From the NCBI GenBank assembly GCA_013178015.1, contig JABLXR010000026.1:35435-99434 (forward strand): a stretch of DNA of 64,000 nt, given 5' to 3'. The notes under the pieces are model-generated. The model was given only the letters and a program-made list of their open reading frames with translations, was not told the origin of the DNA and made no database searches. The DNA is from Anaerolineae bacterium (GTDB lineage Bacteria > Chloroflexota > Anaerolineae > DRVO01). This document shows positions 43,649 through 52,597 of the stretch, piece after piece (within the stretch, counting starts at the first letter, position 1; each line of letters opens with the position of its first letter). The position numbers and the translations under genes were made by a program.

Positions 43649-43720
43649 GCACAACCACATGCTGAACGTGAGGGCAACTCCGGGATGGTGAGTCATTCCC
43701 GGTCACATCAGGAGGTAGAG

Positions 43721-45061
43721 ATGAGACTGTCGCGCAGGCACTTCGTCCGGCTCGGAGCGGGCATCCTGGGTTACACCGCCTTGGCGGCATGCTCCGGCGC
43801 CACCACACCGGCAGCTCCACAGGAGGCAGAGCCTACTTCAGCTGCTGCCACCCAGCCACCGGCGGCACCTCCAGCCGCCACCGAGATCCAGTTGGTGCAT
43901 TGGGTGCACCCCCTGGGCGACGATGAGATCAAGTTCCAGGGGCTGATGGATCGCTTCCATGCAACCTACCCCGAGATCCAGATCAGCATCGAGATCGTCC
44001 CTTGGCAGGGCCGAATCGAGCGCAAGATGTCCGCCGCCGCGGCCGGCACGTCGCCTGACATCTCCTACCTCAACGTGGACGAGTTCACCACCTACGTGGT
44101 TGAGGGGGCGCTGGCCTCCCTGGACGAGTACATCACCCCCGAGGACCTGGATGATCTCCTCCCTGGGCCCCGCAATGCCACAGACTGGGAAGGCCACTTG
44201 TACGAGATGCCGGTGCTCTACGCCTTCCGGGTGGCCTACTACAACCGCGAGATCTGGGAGACCGTGGGTCTGGACCCGGATTGGTCGCCCATTACGTGGC
44301 AAGAACTGGAGGAGACCTTCGGCACTCTGAAAGAGGCCAAAGAGAGCGGCCAGATCGAGGCCTGGCCCTTCGCCCTTGAGGGCCTATCCACCGGCGCCCA
44401 GATACTACGCAACTTCAACCCCTGGTTCTATCAATCAGGGGGCAAACTGCTGCGGGAGGACGGCCGTTCCGGCTTCGACACCGACGCCGGGATCGAGGCC
44501 ATGACCTGGGCCTCGCACCTGTTCGACAACTACGTCAACCCGGCCGACATCGGTTCCAATGGCGCCGACGTTCGCGACCGGTTCGGCCGAGCCGACATCG
44601 CCTACGATCACAACAACGAGCTGCACGTGATCAAGCTGATGCAGCAGGACTACCCTGACCTGGACTTCTGGGTGGGGCACACGCAGCAGAACCAGCGCCG
44701 CTGGACTCACGGCGGCGTGGGCTGCTATGGCATCTGGATGGCCAGCAAGAACAAGGATGCGGCCTGGAAGTGGATTGACTTTCTGACCCGGGACGGGAAC
44801 CTGGAGTACCAGGAGAAGTTCGGCTTCGTGCCCCCGCGCCAGTCCCTCTTCGCCGAGTACCAGCAAGGCGCCGAGCCTATCTATCAGGCGGCGCTGGAGG
44901 AGGCTCAGTACGGCAATGTGGAGAAGCACCCGCGTCTCTGGGACATCTGGGCAGTCATAGATCCAGCCATTCAGGCAGTCTACGGCCACGTGATGACCCC
45001 GGAGGAGGCGATCCAAGACGCCGTGGAAAAGATCAACCGCGACGTTCTTGGCCTCGCCTAG
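43721..45061 (+). CDS. Sugar ABC transporter solute-binding lipoprotein, family 1
   Basis: This 446-residue receptor has a Tat/lipobox start (LSRRHFVRLGAGILGYTALAAC) and an Ala/Pro/Thr tether, followed by an SBP_bac_1 domain (IQLVHWVHPLGDDEIKFQGLMDRFHATYPEIQISI). I start at 43721 behind CAGGAGGTAGAG. It heads a second plus-strand family-1 operon: receptor, hairpin, two permeases, an MDR dehydrogenase and a GHL6-like protein. ATPase missing, as in the other two family-1 systems. Ligand unknown. Confidence 0.92.
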   Translation: MRLSRRHFVRLGAGILGYTALAACSGATTPAAPQEAEPTSAAATQPPAAPPAATEIQLVHWVHPLGDDEIKFQGLMDRFHATYPEIQISIEIVPWQGRIERKMSAAAAGTSPDISYLNVDEFTTYVVEGALASLDEYITPEDLDDLLPGPRNATDWEGHLYEMPVLYAFRVAYYNREIWETVGLDPDWSPITWQELEETFGTLKEAKESGQIEAWPFALEGLSTGAQILRNFNPWFYQSGGKLLREDGRSGFDTDAGIEAMTWASHLFDNYVNPADIGSNGADVRDRFGRADIAYDHNNELHVIKLMQQDYPDLDFWVGHTQQNQRRWTHGGVGCYGIWMASKNKDAAWKWIDFLTRDGNLEYQEKFGFVPPRQSLFAEYQQGAEPIYQAALEEAQYGNVEKHPRLWDIWAVIDPAIQAVYGHVMTPEEAIQDAVEKINRDVLGLA

Positions 45062-45098
45062 CGGGAATCCTGAGTTCCGGCCAGGTCCGGACCTGATC

Positions 45099-45132
45099 GG
45101 AGCGGCGCCGGCAGCTGGACCGGCGCCGCTCC
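45099..45132 (+). terminator. Intercistronic hairpin after the family-1 receptor gene
   Basis: GGAGCGGCGCCGG (45099-45111) pairs perfectly over 13 bp with 45120-45132 around CAGCTGGA, in the gap before the permeases. Confidence 0.65.
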
Positions 45133-45196
45133 GCCACGGCTCGGCTGCAGTCTTTCGGAGTGGCAACCTGTCGTTCGGGTGTGAGGAGTTGTACTC

Positions 45197-46105
45197 ATGG
45201 CCGTATCTGGCACCCGCAGTAGGCGCAGGGGGCTTAGTCAGAGGCGTCGCCTGTCTCTCATAGGCCTGACGTTCGCCTCCCCGGCGCTGCTGCTGTTCGT
45301 CCTCTTCCTCGGTTTGCAGGTGGCGTTCGCCTTCTACGTCACCTTCAACCACTGGACCACCATGCGGCCGCCCGAGTGGGCCGGGCTGGCCAACTATCGT
45401 CGCATCTTCTCCGACAAGCTCTTCTGGAATGCCCTGCGGGTCACCGTCTTCTTCTCCCTGATGTACGTGCCCAGCGTGGTGGTGGCCGGCCTGACCTCGG
45501 CCGTGCTGCTTAACCGCAGGATTAGCGGTCAGTTCATATTCAAGGCCCTGGCCTTCATCCCCGTCCTGAGCGCCTGGATCATAGTGGGCGTGGTCTGGTT
45601 CTTCATCTACCACCCCGACCACGGCATCGTGAACGCGGTGCTTCGCATGCTCGGCCTGCCTACGGTGGCCTGGCTGGGCAACCGCACCACGGCACTGCCA
45701 GCACTGGCGGTGGTGGGCTTGTGGAAGAACTTCGGCTGGTACGCGGTGCTCTTCCTGGCGGGGCTCCAGGACATCCCCGTCGACCTGCACGAAGCGGCCG
45801 CCATTGACGGGGCCTCCGTGTGGAAGACCTTCTCGCATGTGACGCTGCCGCTCCTTCGGCCCACTATGGCTCTGGTCACCATCCTGGCCGCCATCGGAGC
45901 CTTCCAGGTCTTCGACCTCGTGTTCGTCATGACTGACGGCGGCCCGGTGTACGCCACTCAGACGTTCAGTTACTACATCTACCTGCAGGCGTTCAAGTCG
46001 TTCAAGATGGGATATGCCGCCACCATGAGCTTCGTGCTCTTCGCCATCATCCTCGTACTCACCATCATTCAGCTTCGGATCCTCCGCCCGAGTGCGGAGT
46101 TCTAG
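45197..46105 (+). CDS. Sugar ABC transporter permease, MalF-like
   Basis: This 302-residue membrane protein starts with a positively charged tail (RSRRRGLSQRRRLSL) and has six helices. It has FASPALLLFVLFLGLQVAFAFYVTF as the first helix pair and the EAA loop IPVDLHEAAAIDGASVWKTFSHVTLPLL. The next permease gene starts 60 bp downstream. Confidence 0.92.
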   Translation: MAVSGTRSRRRGLSQRRRLSLIGLTFASPALLLFVLFLGLQVAFAFYVTFNHWTTMRPPEWAGLANYRRIFSDKLFWNALRVTVFFSLMYVPSVVVAGLTSAVLLNRRISGQFIFKALAFIPVLSAWIIVGVVWFFIYHPDHGIVNAVLRMLGLPTVAWLGNRTTALPALAVVGLWKNFGWYAVLFLAGLQDIPVDLHEAAAIDGASVWKTFSHVTLPLLRPTMALVTILAAIGAFQVFDLVFVMTDGGPVYATQTFSYYIYLQAFKSFKMGYAATMSFVLFAIILVLTIIQLRILRPSAEF

Positions 46106-46165
46106 CCGGTGGCGGCCGGGCACGCGACCGCTTCCGTGACGCACCATGACCTGAGGGAGTAGCCA

Positions 46166-47068
46166 ATGGGATCATTCCCCAGGAGTGCCGGCGCCAGGCC
46201 CCTGCATCAGGCGCCCGGTCGAGCTCGGTGGCTAACGCTGGGCAAGCGCAGTCAGAAGCGCTTCGCCGACGCTACCACGTACGTTCTCTTGTTGGGCATG
46301 GGACTGGTCTCCATCTTGCCCCTATTGTGGATGCTATCCACGTCCCTGAAGCGCAGCAACGAGCTGTACGTCTTCCCGCCGCAGTTCATACCGGCTGAGC
46401 CTACTCTGGCCAACTACCTGGAGCTGGCTCGCTTCGGCATCCTTACCTCGCTTCGAAATAGCGCCATAGTCGCCACGTCGGTGACTCTCATCGTGGTCTT
46501 CACCTCGGCCTTGGCAGGTTATGCCTTCGCCAAGCTGTCCCTGCCCGCTGGGGAGCTCCTCTTCATCCTGGTCCTCAGCGGCCTGATGGTACCCTGGGAG
46601 GTGATCGTCATCCCTCTGTTCATCTTCGTGGCCAGGCTCGGCTGGTCCAACACCTTCCATGGCATCATTCTGCCCATGTGCGCCAGTCCCTTCGGGGTGT
46701 TCGTCATGCGTCAGTTCATGCTCAGCATGCCCAGCGAACTGCTTGATGCCGCCCGCATTGACGGCGCCTCAGAGTACGGGATCTTCTCCCGCATCGTCTT
46801 GCCGCTCACCAAGCCGGCCCTGGCCGCCTTGTCCACGCTCGTCTTCCTGGGCGCCTGGAACAACTTCCTCTGGCCGCTACTCACCACCAGCCGCACGGAC
46901 ATGCGGGTGCTGCCGGTAGCCATTGCTCTGTTCAAGCAGGAGTTCACCGCCAGCTACGGCCCCATGATGGCGGCCGCCACCGTCGGGTTCCTGCCCATGC
47001 TCATCCTGTACCTGGCGTTCCAGCGTTACTTCGTTCAGGGCATCACCCTGTCCGGTCTCAAAGGCTAG
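46166..47068 (+). CDS. Sugar ABC transporter permease, MalG-like
   Basis: This 300-residue membrane protein has LPLLWMLSTSLKRSNELYVFPPQFIP after the first helix and the EAA loop MPSELLDAARIDGASEYGIFSRIVLPLTKPA. The C-terminus is RYFVQGITLSGLKG. It pairs with the preceding MalF-like subunit. An MDR dehydrogenase gene follows after 63 bp. Confidence 0.92.
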   Translation: MGSFPRSAGARPLHQAPGRARWLTLGKRSQKRFADATTYVLLLGMGLVSILPLLWMLSTSLKRSNELYVFPPQFIPAEPTLANYLELARFGILTSLRNSAIVATSVTLIVVFTSALAGYAFAKLSLPAGELLFILVLSGLMVPWEVIVIPLFIFVARLGWSNTFHGIILPMCASPFGVFVMRQFMLSMPSELLDAARIDGASEYGIFSRIVLPLTKPALAALSTLVFLGAWNNFLWPLLTTSRTDMRVLPVAIALFKQEFTASYGPMMAAATVGFLPMLILYLAFQRYFVQGITLSGLKG

Positions 47069-47131
47069 GGGGAGCGCCGCCGGTGGCGGCCCACCCATGA
47101 AGGCTAGAAGCACTGCATCGGAGGCACAGAT

Positions 47132-48094
47132 ATGCTCGCCAGAGGGGTCGTGTTCACAGCGCCGGGCGAAGTGGAAGTGTGGGACATCGAACTGCCGGAG
47201 CCCGGACCGGAGGAGGTACAGATTCGCGTTCTCTACTCCGGCATCAGCATCGGCACGGAGAGATGGATCCTGCTGAATCAGTACAAGGGCGTGACCTATC
47301 CGCTCGTGACCGGGTACCAGTACTGCGGCGTCATCGAGCGGATGGGGTCGGCGGTGAAAGGCTTCAGCGAGGGCGACGTGGTGTTCAGCCGGCACACCCG
47401 GCTGCTCGGAGACGTCCGGCCCATGTCGGCGGGACACGTGAGCCACGCTGTCACTCCGGCGGCCGCGCTCATCAAAGTGCCTGAAGGCGTGGGGGCGGAC
47501 GAAGCCTCGCTCGGAGTCATGCCCGGCGTCCCCTGGCGGGGCATCCAGGAGACCGGCATCTACGAGGGCGACCTGGTAGTGGTCATCGGTCTGGGCTTGG
47601 TGGGGCAGTTCGCGGCTCAGTTGCTCCGGGTCAAGCGAGCGAAGGTGATCGCCCTCGAGCCCCTGGAGATGAGACGGAACCTGGCCCTGAAGTACAGCGC
47701 CGACACCGTGCTCGACCCGAGGGTGGAAGACGTCGAGGCGCGTATCCGGGCAGAGAAGAGCGAGGGCGCCGACGTCATCGTGGACACCTCCGCCAATGCC
47801 GACGCCGTCAACCGCTCCTTCGACTGGATTCGCCGCGGGGGCCGCTACTGCTTCCAGGGCTACTACCCGGGACTGACGTGTCTCGATCTGTACACCCCTC
47901 ACGTGAAGCAGCTGACCTTCTACAACCCTACCAACTGCGAGGCCATTGACCTCATGCTGCAGTACGCGGCCGAGGGGAAGATCAACATACGGGGCCTCAT
48001 CACCCACACGTTCGGCGCCGAAGAGGCACCCGATGCCTATCGGCTGCTACTGGAGAAGCCTCAGGAAGCCCTGGGTATGGTCCTCAAATGGTAA
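47132..48094 (+). CDS. MDR-family (medium-chain) dehydrogenase, zinc-less by appearance
   Basis: This 320-residue member of the alcohol-dehydrogenase superfamily has a GroES-like N-terminal half (VYLPEPGPEEVQIRVLYSGISIGTE-like text) and a Rossmann half with VVIGLGLVGQFAAQLLR. The usual catalytic Cys-His-Glu zinc set and the structural four-Cys lobe are not seen (SGISIGTER replaces the CGTD segment). It is very similar to the protein at 58280-59251; both carry the same SANADAVN...GRYCFQGYY segment. It is probably an NAD(P)-dependent oxidoreductase for a sugar or cyclitol. An SD (GGAGGCACAGAT) precedes the ATG. Confidence 0.85.
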   Translation: MLARGVVFTAPGEVEVWDIELPEPGPEEVQIRVLYSGISIGTERWILLNQYKGVTYPLVTGYQYCGVIERMGSAVKGFSEGDVVFSRHTRLLGDVRPMSAGHVSHAVTPAAALIKVPEGVGADEASLGVMPGVPWRGIQETGIYEGDLVVVIGLGLVGQFAAQLLRVKRAKVIALEPLEMRRNLALKYSADTVLDPRVEDVEARIRAEKSEGADVIVDTSANADAVNRSFDWIRRGGRYCFQGYYPGLTCLDLYTPHVKQLTFYNPTNCEAIDLMLQYAAEGKINIRGLITHTFGAEEAPDAYRLLLEKPQEALGMVLKW

Positions 48095-48161
48095 CGGTCG
48101 AGAAGAGTGAGTGGAGAGCCCGGGCTCCGCGGACACCAGGTGAGCTCGCTGGAGGCACGTC

Positions 48162-50228
48162 ATGGGCGGCATAGGCAGGGAAGAGCCTCTATACATCTGG
48201 CACTACGACTACTACCTCTCCGGGAAGGCACCAGACGCCTTCTCTCGCTTCGACCCCGAGCACCTGGCCGATGAGCTGACCTCCACCGGGGCCAACTTCA
48301 TCGTGGTCTTCGCCCTGAACCAGCACGGCTACGCCTACTACCCCAGCCGCATCGCCCCGGTACACCCCAGCCTGGGGGGCCTCGACTACACCGGCTCCAT
48401 GATCCGTGCTCTCCAGGCCAGGGACGTCACCGTTATCACTTACGTCAACTTCATGAACATCGAGCGCCGCCAGGATCACCCCGAGTGGTGGCAGCGGACC
48501 AGTGACGGTGGCCAGGTCTACGAGGGGGGATGGGGAGTCCCCTGCCCGAACAGCCCCATCCGGGAGTACATGGCCTCCATCGTCCAGGAAGTAGCCCAGC
48601 TCTACCCTACCCAGGGCTTCTTCTTCGACATGTACTCCTTCAACCGCACCGGCTGCTGGTGCGACCACTGCCGGGATAAGTTCGAGCGGCAGTACGGCCT
48701 CCCCTTCCCCCTGGCCGAGGACTGGGGCAGCGAGAGCTGGATCAAGTACATCGAGTTCCGCTACCGCTCTGCCACGGAGACCATGGCCCACATCCGCGAC
48801 GCCGCCAAGAGCGTCCGCCCGGACCTCATCTGGGTCACGCACTGCGGCCCGCACAGCAACTGGTGGCGGGGGACGGGGACCCTGGGCCCTACGCTGGACG
48901 ACATGCTTCAGAGCGAGGTGGGCACCTATTACGGCCGGGGACGCTGGGCCGGAGGCTACCGGGCCAAGCTGATGCAGCCCTACACCGCCGGCCAACAGGT
49001 GGTCGTCATCCTGGCCGATACCCACCGTGACATGAGTGGGGAGCGGCCCCGCGGCTGGTTCTACATCCCCTGGTCGGAGACCCAACTGAAGCGTGGGGTG
49101 GCCGAGATCGTGGCCCACGGGGCCTGGCCGGACATCTACACCGAGCCCTACCCCGACGGCCGCAATAACCCCTACACCGTCCGGGGCATCAAGGCCGCCT
49201 TCGACATGGCCCGCCGGTTCGAGCCCTACCTGGTGGGCTCGGAGTCGGTGAAGAGCGTGGCCCTGCACTACTCCCGGCCCTCGCTGGACTTCTATGGACG
49301 GGGGCAGCCCCAGGACTACCTGCACAGCTTCGACGGTACCTACAAGGCCCTGATGGAGTCCCACATCCCCTTCGACGTGGTGATGGACCAGCAGATCCTC
49401 GACGGCCGCATCCGGGACTACGACCTGCTCGTCCTTCCGAACTCGGCCTGCACGTCCGATGCTCTGGCCGACGCCATCTCCGACTACGTGGGCGCCGGGG
49501 GCAGCCTGCTGGCCACCTACAAGACCTCCCTGTTCGACGAGGTGGGGCGGCGCCGGCCCGACTTGGCCCTGAGCGACCTCCTGGGCATCCGGTACCGGCG
49601 CGACTACGAACCCTCGTACCTGGAAGCGGGGCCGGCCCTGTCCGAGGGTCTGACCGGGTCGCCCGTTATCCAGCACCGGCTGGCCCGAGTCGAGGCTCTG
49701 GAGGGGACCGAGGCCATGGCCACGGTGGTGGCGCTGTCGCCCACCGACCTAGCGCCCTTCACCTATGTAGCCGCGCCGGTCCTGAGCACCGACTGGCCGG
49801 CGATCACGCGCAGAGGACAGGCCATCTACTGCGCCGGAGACCTGGGGTTCAGCTTCATCCGCGCCGGCTACCCGGACCACCCGCGCCTCCTGGCCAACTG
49901 CGTCGCTCAGCTCATCGGTGACAGGCTGCCTCTCAAGGTGAAGGCTCCCGGCACGGTGGACGTGTCCCTGCGGCGGCAGGGCGATCGGGCGCTGGTCCAT
50001 CTGGTGAACCTGACCACCAACCAGATCGTGGAGGACGCCGGCTGCGAGATAGGCGGCTATGAAGCCATTCCCGTTCCCGACATCGAGGTGAGGCTCAGGA
50101 CGGCGAGGCCGCTCCGGGCCAGCCTGGCTTCCACCGGCGAGGAGTTGCCCGCCGAGGTAGATGGTGGCTGGCAGTCGGTCACGGTGCCCAGGCTGGACAT
50201 CTACGACATCGTCGTCTTCGAAAGCTAG
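48162..50228 (+). CDS. Putative glycoside hydrolase, GHL6-like with beta-galactosidase trimerisation-type domain
   Basis: This 688-residue protein probably begins with a TIM-barrel hydrolase of the GHL6/DUF4985-like type (IWHYDYYLSGKAPDAF, ADELTSTGANFIVVFALNQHGYAYYPS). The likely active-site region is GFFFDMYSFN with Asp156. A GCWCDHC cluster (Cys165, Cys167, Cys170) follows, possibly binding metal. A middle domain from about 370 resembles the GH42 trimerisation domain (YDLLVLPNSACTSDALADAISDYVGAGGSLLATY). No signal peptide is seen, so the substrate would be imported or cytoplasmic. The paralogue at 54696-56759 shares the same numbering of these residues. The activity is unproven. Confidence 0.72.
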   Translation: MGGIGREEPLYIWHYDYYLSGKAPDAFSRFDPEHLADELTSTGANFIVVFALNQHGYAYYPSRIAPVHPSLGGLDYTGSMIRALQARDVTVITYVNFMNIERRQDHPEWWQRTSDGGQVYEGGWGVPCPNSPIREYMASIVQEVAQLYPTQGFFFDMYSFNRTGCWCDHCRDKFERQYGLPFPLAEDWGSESWIKYIEFRYRSATETMAHIRDAAKSVRPDLIWVTHCGPHSNWWRGTGTLGPTLDDMLQSEVGTYYGRGRWAGGYRAKLMQPYTAGQQVVVILADTHRDMSGERPRGWFYIPWSETQLKRGVAEIVAHGAWPDIYTEPYPDGRNNPYTVRGIKAAFDMARRFEPYLVGSESVKSVALHYSRPSLDFYGRGQPQDYLHSFDGTYKALMESHIPFDVVMDQQILDGRIRDYDLLVLPNSACTSDALADAISDYVGAGGSLLATYKTSLFDEVGRRRPDLALSDLLGIRYRRDYEPSYLEAGPALSEGLTGSPVIQHRLARVEALEGTEAMATVVALSPTDLAPFTYVAAPVLSTDWPAITRRGQAIYCAGDLGFSFIRAGYPDHPRLLANCVAQLIGDRLPLKVKAPGTVDVSLRRQGDRALVHLVNLTTNQIVEDAGCEIGGYEAIPVPDIEVRLRTARPLRASLASTGEELPAEVDGGWQSVTVPRLDIYDIVVFES

Positions 50229-50241
50229 GGGAAGGCTGGAG

Positions 50242-51090
50242 ATGAGGCCGGAGAAGGGCGATCCGAGCGTACGGGTGACGTGGCAGGACGTCTGCCGCGC
50301 CCTACAACAGGTGGGCGTGGAAGCCGGCGATACGGCCATGTTCCATAGCTCCCTGAGCAGCATGGGCACCGTGGTAGGCGGCCCCGATGCCGTCATCCGG
50401 GGCTTCCTGGAGGCGGTGGGGCCCGAGGGCACGGTGGCAGTCCCGACCCTATGCAACTGGGAGCCAGGCGAAGAGCGCCTAGTATTCCAGCGCTGGGACC
50501 CGAAGTCCTCGCCCGCCTACGTGGGGGCCATTCCGGATCGGTTCTGGCGGCGGCCCGACGCCCGCCGCAGCGACCATGCCACCCACTCGGTGGCCGCCAT
50601 CGGGGCCAAGGCCGAGGAGCTGACTGCCAATCACGGCACAAGCGGGCTCCGTCCTGGTCCGTTTGGGGATCGCGCCTTCGCCCGGGAGAGCCCCTGGCAG
50701 AAGCTGGCTGACTGGAACGCTGCCTACTGCTTCATCGGGGTGACCATGCGGGTGGCCACGGCGGTGCACCTGGTGGAGACGCTGGTGGTCGAGCGGGCCC
50801 TAGCACGGTGTCCCGAGGACTCTCGGGCGTGCCTCTCAGCAGAGGTGGTGGGCTGGATGAAGCCAGGGGTCTGGCCCTGGGTGCGGGTGGAAGATCGGGA
50901 GGTGCTGGAAGAACAACTGGCCGAGAGGGGGCTGGCTCGGTACGGACGCATCGGCTCCGCCACCTTACGCTGCACCCACGTAGGTGACCTGGTGCATGCC
51001 TGGGTGGGCATTCTGGAATCCGACCCAGCCCGCTGGCTTCCCGAGGAGTTCTGCCGCTGGCTGGCGGAGACGATGATACGTGATCCGTGA
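50242..51090 (+). CDS. AAC(3)/YokD-family N-acetyltransferase
   Basis: This 282-residue protein matches the Antibiotic_NAT family: VEAGDTAMFHSSLSSMGTVVGGPDAVI, GTVAVPTLCN, the acetyl-CoA-binding HATHSVAAIGAKAEEL, then GRIGSATLRC near the end. Family members acetylate the 3-amino group of aminoglycosides or other amino sugars. Inside this catabolic cluster a sugar or aminocyclitol substrate is more likely than an antibiotic. GGCTGGAG precedes the ATG. It starts 14 bp after the GHL6-like gene, so it is in the same operon. Confidence 0.82.
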   Translation: MRPEKGDPSVRVTWQDVCRALQQVGVEAGDTAMFHSSLSSMGTVVGGPDAVIRGFLEAVGPEGTVAVPTLCNWEPGEERLVFQRWDPKSSPAYVGAIPDRFWRRPDARRSDHATHSVAAIGAKAEELTANHGTSGLRPGPFGDRAFARESPWQKLADWNAAYCFIGVTMRVATAVHLVETLVVERALARCPEDSRACLSAEVVGWMKPGVWPWVRVEDREVLEEQLAERGLARYGRIGSATLRCTHVGDLVHAWVGILESDPARWLPEEFCRWLAETMIRDP

Positions 51091-51154
51091 GGAGTGACAC
51101 GTGACAATGGGTAGGCTGCACGCGGTGAACGCGCCGCTCACGTGTCATTTCTCA
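51088..51154. repeat. GTGAC-rich inverted repeat between genes
   Basis: TGAGGAGTGACACGTGA (51088-51104) pairs with 51138-51154 at 15 of 17 positions. The text resembles the repeat at 23620. It covers the first candidate GTG of the downstream gene, which favours that gene's later start. Confidence 0.65.
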
Positions 51155-51177
51155 CCTTCCATGAGGAGCAGCGGGTA

Positions 51178-52575
51178 GTGCCTAACGTCTACGTCCTGTT
51201 CTGGTTCGATGTGGAAGACTGCATGGTGCCTCAGAGCGACGATGCCGCCAAGCGCCTCGCCTGGATCCTCGAGCGCCACCGGGTGCGCGGCACCATGAAG
51301 CTGGTGGGGCAGAAGGCCCGGGTGCTGGAGCAGCGCGTGCGCTACGACGTCATAGACGCCCTGCAGAAGCACGACATCGGCTTCCACTCCAACTGGCACG
51401 GGCTGCGCCCTCAGGTGGCGGAGTACCTGGCTCCCCTGAACTGGGAGGACGGCGCGGCGGAGTTCGAGCGGCGGGAGCGGCCCGGCTTGCTCGACGTGCG
51501 CCGCATCTTCGGGGTCAACCCGGTCACCTACGGCCAACCAGGCTCGAACTGGGCTCCACAGGCCTTCCCGGTACTGCGCCGCTGGGGCATCCCCACCTAC
51601 GTCAGTGGCTTCGGCTACGTGGGGGTGGACTGCCAGCCCTTCTACTACGGCGGGGTGCTCTGCACCTCGCACATGTACGGCAAGCGCGGCAGCGCAGATG
51701 AGCGCAATCACCTGCTGGGGCTCAACTTCGAGCTGGGCGCACCGGGGGAGCTAGAGAAGCACAAAGCAGCCTTCACCGAGAGCCTCCGGCAGCTCTCTCC
51801 CTCCGGCGGCCTGATCAGCATCTACAACCATCCCTGCACCCTGGTGATGGAGGAGTGGTTCTCCACCTACCTCAAGCCGCGGGAGCTGACGGAGGCCGGT
51901 TACGCTCACTTCGAGGAGTTCCTGTCCTGGGTCCTCTCGCACCCGAACGTCCGGCCCACCTGTGCCAGCGAGCTGCCCCGCCTGTATCCCGACCTGGCTC
52001 GGGGCCACTACTTCGCGCCCGAGGAGCTGCGGCAGGTGGCCGAGGCCCTCGCGAGCGAGGTCAGCTTCGTCCGCCTGGGCGAGCTCACCCTCTCGGCTGC
52101 CGAAGCCTTCCGGCTCCTCGCCCGCGCCTTGCTGGCCTACTGCGAGTCGGGAGCCCTGCCACAACAGGTACTATGCCTGCCCGTCTACAACCCCACTCGC
52201 CCGCCGGAAGCCGAAGGCCAGGGCTCCGTGCCCTGGGACGACTTCTGCCGGGCCAACCGAGAGGCCGTCGGGTGGACGGATCGCAAACAGGAGGTGCCTC
52301 CTGAGGTGCAAGTTGGGCCCGTCACGGTAGGCCCGGGCGCCTTCCTGGCCGCCCTGGCGCGGGCGATGGCCCGTCTCCTGGCCGGCCAGGGTCCACCCGA
52401 GGAGGTGCTCCTGGAACCGGTGCCGCTGCGCTTCGAGTGGTACGTGGACGAGGCCGCCGCCCGGTCCTCCTGGAGTTCGGCCATGATGCGGCCTGGGTTC
52501 TCCGCCCCCGGGCTCCTGGAGCTGGCCAGGCTGGGAGCGTGGAGCCTCAAGCCGGCCGTGCTGCGAGCACCATAG
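51178..52575 (+). CDS. NodB-like polysaccharide deacetylase-family protein
   Basis: This protein of about 465 residues has a NodB-type metal site: Asp11 (FWFDVEDCM), His70 and His74 in FHSNWHG. A later motif, ISIYNHPC, supplies the catalytic His region. It would remove N- or O-acetyl groups from sugars. The C-terminal 160 residues (from about 310) are extra and not recognisable. I start at the GTG at 51178, behind GAGGAG; an in-frame GTG at 51142 lies within the inverted repeat and is less likely. It lies next to an AAC(3)-like acetyltransferase, so acetyl group handling is a theme of this stretch. Confidence 0.72.
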   Translation: MPNVYVLFWFDVEDCMVPQSDDAAKRLAWILERHRVRGTMKLVGQKARVLEQRVRYDVIDALQKHDIGFHSNWHGLRPQVAEYLAPLNWEDGAAEFERRERPGLLDVRRIFGVNPVTYGQPGSNWAPQAFPVLRRWGIPTYVSGFGYVGVDCQPFYYGGVLCTSHMYGKRGSADERNHLLGLNFELGAPGELEKHKAAFTESLRQLSPSGGLISIYNHPCTLVMEEWFSTYLKPRELTEAGYAHFEEFLSWVLSHPNVRPTCASELPRLYPDLARGHYFAPEELRQVAEALASEVSFVRLGELTLSAAEAFRLLARALLAYCESGALPQQVLCLPVYNPTRPPEAEGQGSVPWDDFCRANREAVGWTDRKQEVPPEVQVGPVTVGPGAFLAALARAMARLLAGQGPPEEVLLEPVPLRFEWYVDEAAARSSWSSAMMRPGFSAPGLLELARLGAWSLKPAVLRAP

Positions 52576-52597
52576 CAGCTGCAGAGGGGAATGGCTG

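Noticed and set aside
44435..46147. Long minus-strand open frame (570 codons) opposite a receptor and a permease gene
   Set aside because: It is His/Gln/Gly-rich with no motifs or RBS and lies antisense to well-supported genes; it is a by-product of GC-biased codons.
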